Below are positions 7,431-16,657 of a DNA stretch of 64,000 nt, one piece after another. Made by a program: the position numbers and the translations under genes. Origin of the DNA: Treponema primitia ZAS-1. Lineage in GTDB: Bacteria > Spirochaetota > Spirochaetia > Treponematales > Breznakiellaceae. The DNA lies in contig NZ_AEEA01000057.1 of the NCBI RefSeq assembly GCF_000297095.1, positions 1-64,000 of the forward strand, given 5' to 3'. Each line of letters starts with the position of its first letter. Positions within the stretch are counted from its first letter, which is position 1. The notes below the pieces were generated by a model. That model ran no database searches. It was not told the origin of the DNA and was given only the letters and a program-made list of their open reading frames with translations.

Positions 7431-10127
7431 ATGTCTGAAGCTCTTTTGAAAAATGTCCAGGAAATGCTCAATGAGGAAAAGTGGACCAGGGCCACCCTCA
7501 GCAATTATTCTACCAACCAGTTTAAAGAGCTGGATGTCCTCTTAAAAGAAGCCCGGGATGCACGGGCCTACGATGAATTAAAAAAGCTCTGCGATGAGCA
7601 CCTGGTTCATACGAAGAACAGCATCATCGCCCTCTATCTTTCGGGGATGATCGCCCTATCCCGGCAGCTCATCGACGACTCCGCCCTGATCAACCTGGTT
7701 ACCATTTTTGTGGATAACCATAAGTGGAGCATCGTAAAGTACCTCTGTGAACGTATCCTGGATTACGGAGAATCGAAATTCGCCCTGCGTACCCTGGCGG
7801 AATGTTATAAAAACGATAACGAAGAGACGGCCATATACGACATCTGGGAACGGCTGGTCAAGGTAGACTACGAAGAAGCGGATCTGGCAAAGTCCCTGGG
7901 GGAATACTACGAAAAACAGGGAAAGATAGAAGAGGCGGTGGACTACTATAAAAAAGCCCTGCACCGGTATATCAACAAGGCCCTGTTTACCAATGTCCGG
8001 GAAATATGGGCAAAGCTGATCGAATATAATAAAGAAGATATCGACTTTTTTCTCCATGTCCAGAAGAAAATCGCCAAGAATATTAGTAAAGACAAGGCAG
8101 TACTCCTGCTCAACGATGTGTACATTTACTGTAAGGAGAAGGGCGATATCGAAACTGCCATCAGTATCTGTAAAATAATTTTGCAGTACGATGAACGGGA
8201 TGAACCGGCCCGGAAAGAAATCACCGAGTGTTTCAGGCTGAAATACGCGGGACACAGCCAGTTGGAAGAATATATCAGGATATCCAACCTTACCCAGAAA
8301 TACCGCAATGTCCACGAGGCGATCACGGATTTTGAAAAGCATATCGCCTTTGATAAGGGGAACTTTGTATTCCACCGGACCTGGGGAATCGGGCGTATCG
8401 CTAAGGTACAGGGTGATGAGATTGTCATTGATTTTGCAAAGAAACGGGAACATTCCATGTCCCTCAAAATGGCGGTAAATGCCCTGCAAACCATATCGAA
8501 GGGTCATATATGGGTACTCAAGGCCACCAAGAAAAAGGAAGAGCTCCACGACAAGGTGAAGGAAGATCCCGTCTGGGCCTTAAAAACGGTGATCCGCAGT
8601 TTTAATAACACCTGTGACATCAAGCACATGAAGGCGGAATTGGTACCCAGCATCCTTTCTTCCGGAGAATGGACCACCTGGAGCGGTAAGGCCCGGGACA
8701 TCCTCAAGGCGGATCCCAGTTTTGGTGTGAGCCCCGATAATATCGACATTTTTACGGTCCGGGACAGGCCTATCAGTATAGAGGAAAAACTCTACAATGA
8801 ATTTAAGGCGGAACGGAATTTCTTTGATCGGGCCGTGACTATCCGGAATTATGTAGCCCAAAAGGACGTGGAACTGGATTCCGAATACTTTACCGAAATG
8901 TTTGCCTACTTCTCGGCTTACCTCCGGTCAAAAAACCAGGTTAACGAATTTGTGGTGGCCTCCTACCTCCTGGTAAAGGATCTGGTAGGCCGGTATCCCT
9001 ATTTGGGCGCCGGACTATCCCTGAACTTTATTGAGATATTTGAAGGTATTGAAGATGTGCCGGCCCTGTTCTTAAGCCTGAAGGATGCTAAGTTAAAGGA
9101 AGAATTCATCCATCATATCCAGCTCTTTGTCCCCAGCTGGCCGGATATTTATATCAAGCTTTTTCCCTATGCCATGACCGCTTCCATTGTTACCAATTTG
9201 AAAAAGGAAGGGTATGAGGATAAGCTCGTTACCCTGACCCAGTATTGTTTTGAAAACTACCGGGATCACCGGGAGATCCGTGATGCGGTGGTATGGATTC
9301 TAAAAAACTTCAAAGACGAAAGCTGGTTTGAAAAAGCCGCTCTTACCCTGGAGCGTAAACTTATCGTCCTTATCCATATCCTTAACATCACCTACAGGGA
9401 AATTGAGAATCACCGGGATACCGCAGAAAACAGAAAAATTAACAAACAGGTTTATACCCTGCTCTTTAAGGATGATGTATTAACCAAATTTATCGACGAG
9501 GCGGATCCGGACACGATTACCCGTATCTACACGCTTATTGAGGATGTAAAGGATCTGGACCCCGCAGATAAACTGAGCTTACGGAACCGGGTACTCCAGA
9601 AGAATCCTACCTTCAAGTTCCTTGGGGATACGGAAAAAACTATTGTTTCCCGGGGGCTCCTGGTTACCATGTCCAGGTTTGAAGAAAAACAACGGGAACT
9701 GGCCCACATTATGGACGTGGATGTGCCTGCCAACTCAAAGGAAATCGGCTTCGCCCTTTCCCTGGGGGACCTGCGTGAAAATGCGGAATACAAGGCCGCC
9801 AAAGAAAAGCAGGACCTCCTCAATTCCACCGCTGCCAAGCTGAAAGACGAAATTGAACGGGCCCAGCTTTTCGATCCCAGCACAATAAACTTAAACCGCG
9901 TTTCCTTCGGAACCAAGGTGCTGTTATCCAATGAATCAAACGGCGAAAACGAAGAGTACACCATCCTTGGACCCTGGGAGTCCGACCCGGATAACCGGAT
10001 CATCTCCTACCTGTCCCCACTGGGCGGAGCTATCCTGAATAAAAAGATTGGAGAGAAATTTAACTTTTCAATTAATGACGAGAAGGTTTCGTACACCGTT
10101 AAGGAAATTTCGGCAGTGGCGTTCTAA
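7431..10127 (+). CDS. greA: giant transcription elongation factor GreA with N-terminal repeat region
   Basis: An 898-residue protein whose last 160 residues are a GreA/GreB factor: the coiled-coil tip motif SLGDLRENAEYKAAKE (about 777-792) carries the Asp and Glu that assist RNA polymerase in cleaving backtracked transcripts, and the FKBP-like C-terminal domain follows (VSFGTKVLLSN, YTILGPWESDP, ISYLSPLGGAIL, KIGEKFNF). Ordinary GreA is about 160 residues, so about 740 residues are extra. These are helical and repeat-like (KSLGEYYEKQGKIEEAVDYY; ETAISICKIILQYD), partly TPR-like. T. pallidum has a similarly long greA, so this is a lineage feature and not an artefact. A GGAG site precedes the ATG. 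Confidence 0.92.
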   Translation: MSEALLKNVQEMLNEEKWTRATLSNYSTNQFKELDVLLKEARDARAYDELKKLCDEHLVHTKNSIIALYLSGMIALSRQLIDDSALINLVTIFVDNHKWSIVKYLCERILDYGESKFALRTLAECYKNDNEETAIYDIWERLVKVDYEEADLAKSLGEYYEKQGKIEEAVDYYKKALHRYINKALFTNVREIWAKLIEYNKEDIDFFLHVQKKIAKNISKDKAVLLLNDVYIYCKEKGDIETAISICKIILQYDERDEPARKEITECFRLKYAGHSQLEEYIRISNLTQKYRNVHEAITDFEKHIAFDKGNFVFHRTWGIGRIAKVQGDEIVIDFAKKREHSMSLKMAVNALQTISKGHIWVLKATKKKEELHDKVKEDPVWALKTVIRSFNNTCDIKHMKAELVPSILSSGEWTTWSGKARDILKADPSFGVSPDNIDIFTVRDRPISIEEKLYNEFKAERNFFDRAVTIRNYVAQKDVELDSEYFTEMFAYFSAYLRSKNQVNEFVVASYLLVKDLVGRYPYLGAGLSLNFIEIFEGIEDVPALFLSLKDAKLKEEFIHHIQLFVPSWPDIYIKLFPYAMTASIVTNLKKEGYEDKLVTLTQYCFENYRDHREIRDAVVWILKNFKDESWFEKAALTLERKLIVLIHILNITYREIENHRDTAENRKINKQVYTLLFKDDVLTKFIDEADPDTITRIYTLIEDVKDLDPADKLSLRNRVLQKNPTFKFLGDTEKTIVSRGLLVTMSRFEEKQRELAHIMDVDVPANSKEIGFALSLGDLRENAEYKAAKEKQDLLNSTAAKLKDEIERAQLFDPSTINLNRVSFGTKVLLSNESNGENEEYTILGPWESDPDNRIISYLSPLGGAILNKKIGEKFNFSINDEKVSYTVKEISAVAF

Positions 10128-11791
10128 AGCCCCAGCTTTTCCACAACTACCCGTGATTTGCGGGAGAGGCTGCCGTATTTTTCATCCGTCAATTCCCGTA
10201 CCTGCTCCGCCAGGGAGCGGAATTCGTTGTTTAATACCATGTCCAGGGCGTAGGATTTCTCCACAACACCGCCGGAAGAAAAGAAACGGCGGGCCAGATC
10301 TTCCAGGGCTGTGGTTTTGGCGGAACCCAGAATCCGGAGAAACCCGTTGTATAACGGTGTCTGGTTCTTCCGTTTTGCTTCGTCCAGTTCTTCTATCACC
10401 TTGGCGGTGTAGGTATTGGCGTTGTTCTGAAGAAGCATCTCTGCAGAAAGAAGCCTGATACGGTCGGCGTTTTTCCGCTCAGTAAAAAGGGAGGAAAGGA
10501 AGTCCAGGCTTTCCTGGTTTCCAATAGCGCCCAGAGCTTTGATTGCCTCATCCTTTACCGCCTGAACATCGTCCCGCTCAGCCCGGTAGCGCAGATAGGG
10601 AACCGCTTCCACTAAACGCCTGTCCCTTGCAGCCTGGGCTGCGGCCATGCGGGTTTTGTAATAGGAATCCCGAAACGCTTCAAGGATAGCGCCGTCTATT
10701 TCCGGACCGGCGAAAGGACCCAGGGCGGCCACTGCGGTGGAACGCACGTTAGGGTCTGCGGACTCCACCGACAGCAATACTGCGTCAAGCCCGCCGGTAT
10801 CGCCGATCTTCGCCAGAGCTTCCAGGGCGGACATTCGGAGCACCGCCCGTTCATCGTTGTTTTCCGCAATTTCCCGCAATAAGGGCACCCCCGCAGGTGA
10901 CTTCACATCCCCAAGGGCAATGATAATTTCCCGGCGGTTTTCTTCCCCCGGGCTGCGGTCATTATAAAAATCGATCAGATACTCCGCCACTGCGGCGGCG
11001 CTTTCCTGCTCTTTACGGGTACGGGCCGGCGGGGGTGATGGTGGCAGCGGCGGTTCGGAAGTATCCTCCGCTGTGGTTTCACCCAATTCGTCTTCCGGTT
11101 TAGTCTCCGGCGGTGATTTTGCAGCGGCAATAGTATTGCTGCCCGCAGGCATACTGCCGCCGATAAGGCCTAGAGCTTTAATGCAGGCGCTTATGAAACG
11201 CTGCTCCTCCGCATCAAGCAATTCCTGAATATAGGGAACCGCCGGGGCAAATTTTATGTTTCCCAAATAGCTAAGAGCCGCCAGCACTGTCTCATTGGCT
11301 TCATCGTCCCGCTCCGCAATGGCCTTAAGAGCCCGGTCCTCAAGACCTGCCCTGTCCCGGTCCCCAAAGAAGGAAAAAACGCCGGAAAGGATATTCCGGT
11401 TCCGGGTGTTTCTAGCCACCGTAATCAGTTCCGAATCCAGCGTGGCGGTATTTTCATTTTTTAAGGTTTGGATCAGGGTGGCAATCTCCGTCTCTGTACC
11501 ATAGCGGATAGTTTCCAGCCGCTTGGCATCCTCTGTGGGAAGTACCGCGTTCGCATCTCCCGAATCCGCCTTTACCACCGCCGGAGCAGGAGAGGCAGCA
11601 GGAACAACGGCCGGGACTACCGGCGCCGGAGTTAAAACAGCCGGGGCAACCGGTGAAGGATCCGATACGGGGTCTGTTACGGACTGAAGATCGGAATCGC
11701 CCCAGGACTGAGCATCCGGTGGTTCCTGGGAATACATCTGAAATAAAAATAAACAGAATAAAACAAGGACAAAGAACTTCTTCACCCGCAA
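10124..11791 (-). CDS. exported HEAT-repeat protein
   Basis: 555 residues. The N-terminus (MRVKKFFVLVLFCLFLFQMYSQ) is a signal peptide, so the protein is likely periplasmic or membrane-associated. A Pro/Ala/Val-rich stretch (about 40-75) acts as a linker. The remainder is built of HEAT-like helical pairs such as AVPYIQELLDAEEQRFISAC, LEALAKIGDTGGLDAV and VKDEAIKALGAIGNQESLDF, with a second acidic/proline-rich insert around 215-260. HEAT arrays are binding scaffolds; no enzyme motif is visible. It overlaps tgt by about 10 bases and is probably cotranscribed with it. Its stop codon overlaps that of the convergent greA. Confidence 0.85.
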   Translation of the reverse strand: MRVKKFFVLVLFCLFLFQMYSQEPPDAQSWGDSDLQSVTDPVSDPSPVAPAVLTPAPVVPAVVPAASPAPAVVKADSGDANAVLPTEDAKRLETIRYGTETEIATLIQTLKNENTATLDSELITVARNTRNRNILSGVFSFFGDRDRAGLEDRALKAIAERDDEANETVLAALSYLGNIKFAPAVPYIQELLDAEEQRFISACIKALGLIGGSMPAGSNTIAAAKSPPETKPEDELGETTAEDTSEPPLPPSPPPARTRKEQESAAAVAEYLIDFYNDRSPGEENRREIIIALGDVKSPAGVPLLREIAENNDERAVLRMSALEALAKIGDTGGLDAVLLSVESADPNVRSTAVAALGPFAGPEIDGAILEAFRDSYYKTRMAAAQAARDRRLVEAVPYLRYRAERDDVQAVKDEAIKALGAIGNQESLDFLSSLFTERKNADRIRLLSAEMLLQNNANTYTAKVIEELDEAKRKNQTPLYNGFLRILGSAKTTALEDLARRFFSSGGVVEKSYALDMVLNNEFRSLAEQVRELTDEKYGSLSRKSRVVVEKLGL

Positions 11792-12915
11792 CCCTCCGTA
11801 TACTGCTTGAGAAAATCATTTTTAAATGACAGAAACCTGTTTTCATCAATAGCTCTGCGGGCTTCCTCAACTAAATTGTGGAGGAAATAAAGGTTATGGT
11901 AGGAGGCCAGCATGGAACAGAGTATCTCCTGGGTCTTAAAAAGATGGCGCATATAGGCACGGCTGTATTGCCGGCAAACCTTACAATCACACTGGGGATC
12001 CATGGGACCGAAATCAAATTCCCGGTCCGCCCGCTTAATGGAAAGATCTCCCCGCCGGGTAAAAACCCGGCCGGTACGGCCGGTCCTGGTGGGAAGTACA
12101 CAGTCAAACATATCTATCCCCTGTTCAATGGCCGCCAAAATATACTGGGGCGTTCCTATACCCATAACGTACCGGGGCTTTTCCCGGGGCAGCAGGGCGG
12201 CGGTATAGGCTAAATATTCCAGAAAAACATCCTCCCCCTCCCCCACCGATAAACCTCCAATGGCGATACCCGGGGTATCTTCCGCCGCCGCAAGGGCAGC
12301 GCTCCTCTCCCGGAGGTCCTTAAAAAAATTCCCCTGAACTATGGCAAACAATTTGCCCCCATATCCATTATCGGCCTTTTCCTCCCAAGTCTTCTTAGCT
12401 CGTTTAAGCCAATCTGCGGTAATAGTCAAAGCGCTTTCCGCTTCTTTATAGGATATGCCCCACTTGGTGCAAACATCAAGCTGCATCTGGATATCACTCC
12501 CCAGAACTGCCTGAATTTCCACCACCCCCTCAGGGCTCAGGCGATGGGTTGAACCATCAATATGGGAGCGGAATTCCACCCCCTCGTCCCGGACCTTTCT
12601 GAACGGCGCCAGGGAAAACACCTGAAACCCACCGGAATCGGTAAGGATATTCCGCTGCCAGTTCATAAAGGGATGAAGTCCCCGGGCTGCGGAAATGACA
12701 TCCATCCCCGGTCTGAGGTACAGGTGGTAGGTATTGGAAAGGATAATTTCAAACCCAATGGATACCAGATCGTCTACGGTTATAGCCTTAACGGTCCCGT
12801 TGGTTCCCACGGGCATAAAGACCGGGGTACTCACCGGACCGTGGGGTAAGGTCAGGGTTCCTGTCCGAGCGGAGCAGGAAAGATCACTATGGCGGATTTC
12901 AAAAAAAGGTTTCAA
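11782..12915 (-). CDS. tgt: queuine tRNA-ribosyltransferase
   Basis: Exchanges the G34 base of GUN-anticodon tRNAs for a queuine precursor. Signatures: FMPVGTNGTVKAI, LTDSGGFQVFS with an active-site Asp, GGLSVGEGED, MFDCVLPTRTGRTGR with the nucleophilic Asp, and the zinc site CDCKVCRQY with a downstream His. Length 377 matches the family. The only possible start in frame near the conserved N-terminus is TTG at 12915. No Shine-Dalgarno sequence is present and the -10 box lies 10 nt upstream, so initiation may occur on a nearly leaderless message. Confidence 0.95.
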   Translation of the reverse strand: MKPFFEIRHSDLSCSARTGTLTLPHGPVSTPVFMPVGTNGTVKAITVDDLVSIGFEIILSNTYHLYLRPGMDVISAARGLHPFMNWQRNILTDSGGFQVFSLAPFRKVRDEGVEFRSHIDGSTHRLSPEGVVEIQAVLGSDIQMQLDVCTKWGISYKEAESALTITADWLKRAKKTWEEKADNGYGGKLFAIVQGNFFKDLRERSAALAAAEDTPGIAIGGLSVGEGEDVFLEYLAYTAALLPREKPRYVMGIGTPQYILAAIEQGIDMFDCVLPTRTGRTGRVFTRRGDLSIKRADREFDFGPMDPQCDCKVCRQYSRAYMRHLFKTQEILCSMLASYHNLYFLHNLVEEARRAIDENRFLSFKNDFLKQYTEGCG

Positions 12916-12925
12916 AATATTTTTA

Positions 12926-12954
12926 ACTATACTCCGGAAAATCTTTTATGTCAA
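12926..12954 (-). promoter_or_regulatory. promoter of tgt
   Basis: On the minus strand a perfect TTGACA (12954-12949), a 17-nt spacer and TATAGT (12931-12926). The start codon TTG begins 10 nt after the -10 box. Confidence 0.65.
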
Positions 12955-12977
12955 ATGACCAGCAAATTTTTAAGAAA

Positions 12978-13022
12978 AACCACCAAGATCGCAGAGGAGG
13001 CACAGAGGTCACGGAGAACACA
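12978..13022. repeat. degenerate CACAGAG-type short repeat
   Basis: The intergenic sequence between tgt and the MFS gene contains a purine-rich run made of near-repeats of 8-9 bases (GCAGAGGAG, GCACAGAGG, TCACGGAGA) after ACCACCAAGA. Similar ACCAC...CACAGAG sequences are, from memory, scattered as extragenic repeats in several bacterial phyla. It is not coding in either direction. Confidence 0.5.
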
Positions 13023-13104
13023 ATTATTATTATACTAAAACTACTCAATGAAAATGTGTAGTTTACATCTTGCGCGAATCGGCGTTTCTCTATAGTGTGT
13101 CCCT

Positions 13105-14283
13105 ATGGAAAAGCAAAAGCCCAGGGTTCTTCTGTTTTTTATAATCTATGGAACCATGTTGTTCTTTGGTTTGGTGGAGAATGTCAAGGGAGTTTCTTAT
13201 CCCCTAATCAAGACAGAATTCGGCGCTTCCTACGAACAGCAGGGACTTCTGGTCTCCATCATGTCCATCAGTTATGTTTTTTTCAGCCTGATAGCGGGGT
13301 TCATAGTTGCCCGTTTCGGGGCCAAGCGGGTATTCCTGGCGGGGTTTCTCTGCGCCATCCTGGGGACGCTTTCGGTTTTTTTTATGCCCAGCTTATGGAC
13401 CGTGGCAGTTTCTTTGTTTTTTATCTTCGCGGGGTTCGGCTTTTTCGAGGTGGGGGTAAATGCACTGGCAACCCAGGTGTTCACGAACAAAGCCGCCCTG
13501 CTGATGAGCCTGCTCCACTTCTTCTACGGCGTCGGAGCGATCGTTGGTCCCCGGGCAGCAGGAATTCTGACTAATACCGGAGGGCTGCAATGGCGGACCA
13601 TCTACCTCCTCACCATCCCCCTTTCGGTCATCTTCCTGGTTTCCACCATTGCCGCCCGGTTTCCCGAAAGATCCAAGGATGAGGCCCCAGGAAATGGCGG
13701 GCTAAGTTTTATCGAGGCCTTGCGGCTTCCCATGACCTGGACCTTTGCCATAAGCCTGGGGTTGATGGTGGTGGTGGAGATGAGCTTTAGCAATTGGGGG
13801 GGAATCTACTTTCAGGATGTGTACGGCCTGGATCCTAAAACTGCGGGGGCCGCCTTTATCTCTACTTTCTTTATTGTCTTTTCCATTTCCCGGCTTTTGA
13901 GCGGCTTTGTGATCGAAAAGCTGGGGTATATGCGGAGTCTTATCGGGGCAAATATCTGCATTATCCTTATATTGATCCTGGGCTTTAGCCTGGGCGCCCG
14001 GGGTATCCTGGTACTTCCCCTGGCGGGCTTTTTCATCGGCATATTCTGGCCTACCCACATGGCTGTTGCCATGGGCTATTTCGGGAAGGACGCCCCGGTG
14101 GTAACCAGCGCCATGATTGTTATCAGCGGACTCTTGAACACCCTGGCCCAATATCTTATCGGGATTTTCAGCCGCATAGCCGGCGCCGCTTGGGGATACC
14201 GAAGCTGCCTGGTCTACGCCGTTGTACTCCTGGGAATGCTGATTTTTCTGAACGGGAAGACTCAACAGAAAAAAACACGCTAG
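13105..14283 (+). CDS. MFS transporter, sugar-permease-like
   Basis: A 392-residue inner-membrane protein with about 12 hydrophobic segments, of the major facilitator superfamily. The loop between segments 2 and 3 reads GFIVARFGAKRVFLAGF, a version of the G-x-x-x-D/R-R-x-G-R-R MFS motif. The acidic and aromatic pattern near the N-terminus (FGLVENVKGVSYPLI) recalls the fucose/glucose-galactose permease group, but the substrate cannot be read from sequence. It is transcribed alone, divergently from tgt. The ATG has no ribosome site; a TATAGT lies 8 nt upstream but without a convincing -35 box. Confidence 0.85.
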   Translation: MEKQKPRVLLFFIIYGTMLFFGLVENVKGVSYPLIKTEFGASYEQQGLLVSIMSISYVFFSLIAGFIVARFGAKRVFLAGFLCAILGTLSVFFMPSLWTVAVSLFFIFAGFGFFEVGVNALATQVFTNKAALLMSLLHFFYGVGAIVGPRAAGILTNTGGLQWRTIYLLTIPLSVIFLVSTIAARFPERSKDEAPGNGGLSFIEALRLPMTWTFAISLGLMVVVEMSFSNWGGIYFQDVYGLDPKTAGAAFISTFFIVFSISRLLSGFVIEKLGYMRSLIGANICIILILILGFSLGARGILVLPLAGFFIGIFWPTHMAVAMGYFGKDAPVVTSAMIVISGLLNTLAQYLIGIFSRIAGAAWGYRSCLVYAVVLLGMLIFLNGKTQQKKTR

Positions 14284-14312
14284 AACTCACCAGGGAATGC
14301 TTGGCCTTCCAC

Positions 14313-15377
14313 CTATGTTTTTGCGTTCCGCAGAAGCAGGATACCGACCACAATAAAAATAAAAACCGGAAACCATGCTCCAATAATGGGGGGAATATAC
14401 CCCAGCTTGGCCATCATCATACTGATCATTTCCGAAACATAGAAGATCACCGCCGCCGTCAAACTTGCCAGAAGGCTCATAAGAAGGATATTCTTCCTGA
14501 ACCTACCCCCCATGGAAATTGACAAAATCATTACTACCAGTGATACTGTGGAAAAAGAGTACCGGTGATAAAACTCCGCCAGGGCGCCGATAAAAGGAAG
14601 TCCCGCATCCCGGAGATCCCGTACCAAAAAGCCCGCTTCCCGTACCGGCAGATCCTCCACCGCCACGGCATTCCGTCTGAAGGTATCCGGATGTTCCCGG
14701 TAAACGTCCGGATTTTCAACCGGCCGCACCCGAAGCAGACCGTTCTCCCATCGATAAATCAGCGCATTTGACAGGACCCAGTATTCGCCGTTCCATGCGG
14801 CTTGAGGAGCGCGTATAAGGGCAGTGAAGGATCCGGTTTCGGTCTGTTCAACGATGCTTAGGCCATTCAGGGTATTATTAACATGATCATAATAATCCAC
14901 CGAATAGATCACCTCACCGTTTCTGGCTTTAATGACAATATCAGAATTATTCTCCGTCCGCTGCTGGTGCAAATAGAGCCTGGCCAGATCACTTTTAATT
15001 CTGAAGGTGGGAACCACCACCCGGTCTTCAAAGAAAAAAGCAAATACCGATGCCAGGAGCCCTACCGCAACCAGGGAGACAGAAAAACGCCAGAAGGGTA
15101 TCCCGGAAGAAAATATGGAGGTAAGTTCATTCCTCGCGTACAGATCTCCCAGGGTATAGGCTGCGGCAAAGAGCAGGGATATGGGCATGGCATAGGAAAA
15201 ACTTTTTGGCAGATAATAAAAACACACCCGGAGAATTTCCTTGAGGGGCACTTCGTAGTTAAGGTAACGCCACAGATTTGCAAAAAGGTCTATCAGGGAA
15301 AGGAGCATCACAAACATTGATACTGCAACAATAAACACGGGGAAAAATTGGCGCAGAAGATACCGGTCAAGGATCAT
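14313..15377 (-). CDS. lptG: lipopolysaccharide-export-type permease, LptG/LptF family (second copy)
   Basis: A 354-residue YjgP/YjgQ-family permease. It starts with the typical LDRYLLRQFFPVF and has two N-terminal membrane segments, a third at about 95-115, a long extracytoplasmic beta-rich domain (about 115-260) and three C-terminal segments. In LPS-producing bacteria a pair of such proteins forms the core of the LptBFG extractor. Treponemes lack classical LPS, so the cargo may be another glycolipid or lipid; this is inference. The ATG at 15377 overlaps the stop of the upstream paralogue by 4 bases, and longer frames upstream were rejected on that ground. Confidence 0.85.
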   Translation of the reverse strand: MILDRYLLRQFFPVFIVAVSMFVMLLSLIDLFANLWRYLNYEVPLKEILRVCFYYLPKSFSYAMPISLLFAAAYTLGDLYARNELTSIFSSGIPFWRFSVSLVAVGLLASVFAFFFEDRVVVPTFRIKSDLARLYLHQQRTENNSDIVIKARNGEVIYSVDYYDHVNNTLNGLSIVEQTETGSFTALIRAPQAAWNGEYWVLSNALIYRWENGLLRVRPVENPDVYREHPDTFRRNAVAVEDLPVREAGFLVRDLRDAGLPFIGALAEFYHRYSFSTVSLVVMILSISMGGRFRKNILLMSLLASLTAAVIFYVSEMISMMMAKLGYIPPIIGAWFPVFIFIVVGILLLRNAKT

Positions 15378-16657
15378 CGCCGTATCCTTATGATGCCCAT
15401 GATTACCCCAATAGACAGGGCAAGGATATTGGGGAACCACATGGACCAGAATGGTGAATACCCCAGACGCATACCCATGGTCTGGCCACTCAGAAGCAAG
15501 GCCCAGTAAATAACCGCGATAAGCAGACCGAAGATGAAGCCCACGGTCTGACCGCTTTTTTTTGCCAAGAGCCCCAGGGATACTGCGAGGAACACAAAAG
15601 AAAGGGCGCCGAAGGGTATGGAAAATTTCTTGTAATATTCAAGCCGGTAGATAAGCAGGCTCCGGTCATTTTTCAGCGCCTCTGCGGCCCCTGCTTCCCG
15701 CAAAAAATTCAAGGAGTAATTGGCGCGGCGATTCCATTCGGCATCCTCCGGACCTTTGCGCATGGCCGATTCCAGGGACAGGGCATGGGTGAGCGCCTTA
15801 TTGTACCGCTGGTCGAGTCTCACCTTAAGATTTTCTTCCTTGTTTTTAATTTCCCTCCGTACATCGGTGGAACTCATCTCCCGGGGGCCTATGGAGGACA
15901 CTGCCTGGATAAGATCCTCCTGGGGAACCCAGTAGCGCAGAAAGCCCGATGAACCGTAATCATAATCCTGGCGGGATACTTCCTTTGAGGATTGTATAAA
16001 AGCGTCATCCAGGTCCAGACTTAAGCCCTGTCTGCCACCGTCCTTAAGCTCCGCAGTGCGGGCCATGATAACCCGCCGCTCACCATCACTGGTTCTGTCC
16101 AGAATAAGCACATCGCTGATGGCGTTCCCCGTAACATCGCCGGTTACAACCACCGTATCCTTAAACCGTTTGACCGAGTTTGCTTCCAGTTCAAGCGCCG
16201 GGGTGGAAACCAGGATACGCCGGTAGAGCCGGGAAAACTGCACCGTCCCTGCGGGGAGGAGTACATCATTTGCAAAAAAGGACAAAAGGGATATAAAGAG
16301 CCCCACCACCAGGGCGGGAAGAAAAATATTTCTGTAGGACAGTCCCGAAGAAAGGAGCACCAATACTTCATTATCGGAACTGAGCCGCCCCACGGTCATC
16401 AATGTTCCTACCAGGGATGCAAAGGGCGCCGCCATGGCGATTATGGACGGGAGCGAATAGAGGACCAATAAAGCAACCTGATTGAAGGGAACCCGTTTCG
16501 TTAATATTTCCTGGGCCATGAGCAAAAGCTGGTTTACAAAAAAAATAAAGAAGAAAAAGAGAAAGGACACAAAAAAAGAAAACAATGTTTCTGATACGAT
16601 ATATAAAAAAATTGTGCGGGATAGGGAACGTTCACTTTCCACAATATTATTCATCAT
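15374..16657 (-). CDS. lptF: lipopolysaccharide-export-type permease, LptF/LptG family (first copy)
   Basis: A 427-residue partner of the next gene in the same family: N-terminal membrane segments (TLFSFFVSFLFFFFIFFV and later SIIAMAAPFASLVGTLMTVG, LSSDNEVLVLLSSG), an extracytoplasmic domain, and C-terminal segments. The phrase RLSSDNEVLVLLSSGLS is the coupling-helix region expected to contact the ATPase. Compared with the family it carries an extra basic/acidic helical insert at about 255-330 (EIKNKEENLKVRLDQRYNKA). It overlaps dut by 4 bases. No LptB-type ATPase is encoded next to the pair. Confidence 0.85.
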   Translation of the reverse strand: MMNNIVESERSLSRTIFLYIVSETLFSFFVSFLFFFFIFFVNQLLLMAQEILTKRVPFNQVALLVLYSLPSIIAMAAPFASLVGTLMTVGRLSSDNEVLVLLSSGLSYRNIFLPALVVGLFISLLSFFANDVLLPAGTVQFSRLYRRILVSTPALELEANSVKRFKDTVVVTGDVTGNAISDVLILDRTSDGERRVIMARTAELKDGGRQGLSLDLDDAFIQSSKEVSRQDYDYGSSGFLRYWVPQEDLIQAVSSIGPREMSSTDVRREIKNKEENLKVRLDQRYNKALTHALSLESAMRKGPEDAEWNRRANYSLNFLREAGAAEALKNDRSLLIYRLEYYKKFSIPFGALSFVFLAVSLGLLAKKSGQTVGFIFGLLIAVIYWALLLSGQTMGMRLGYSPFWSMWFPNILALSIGVIMGIIRIRR

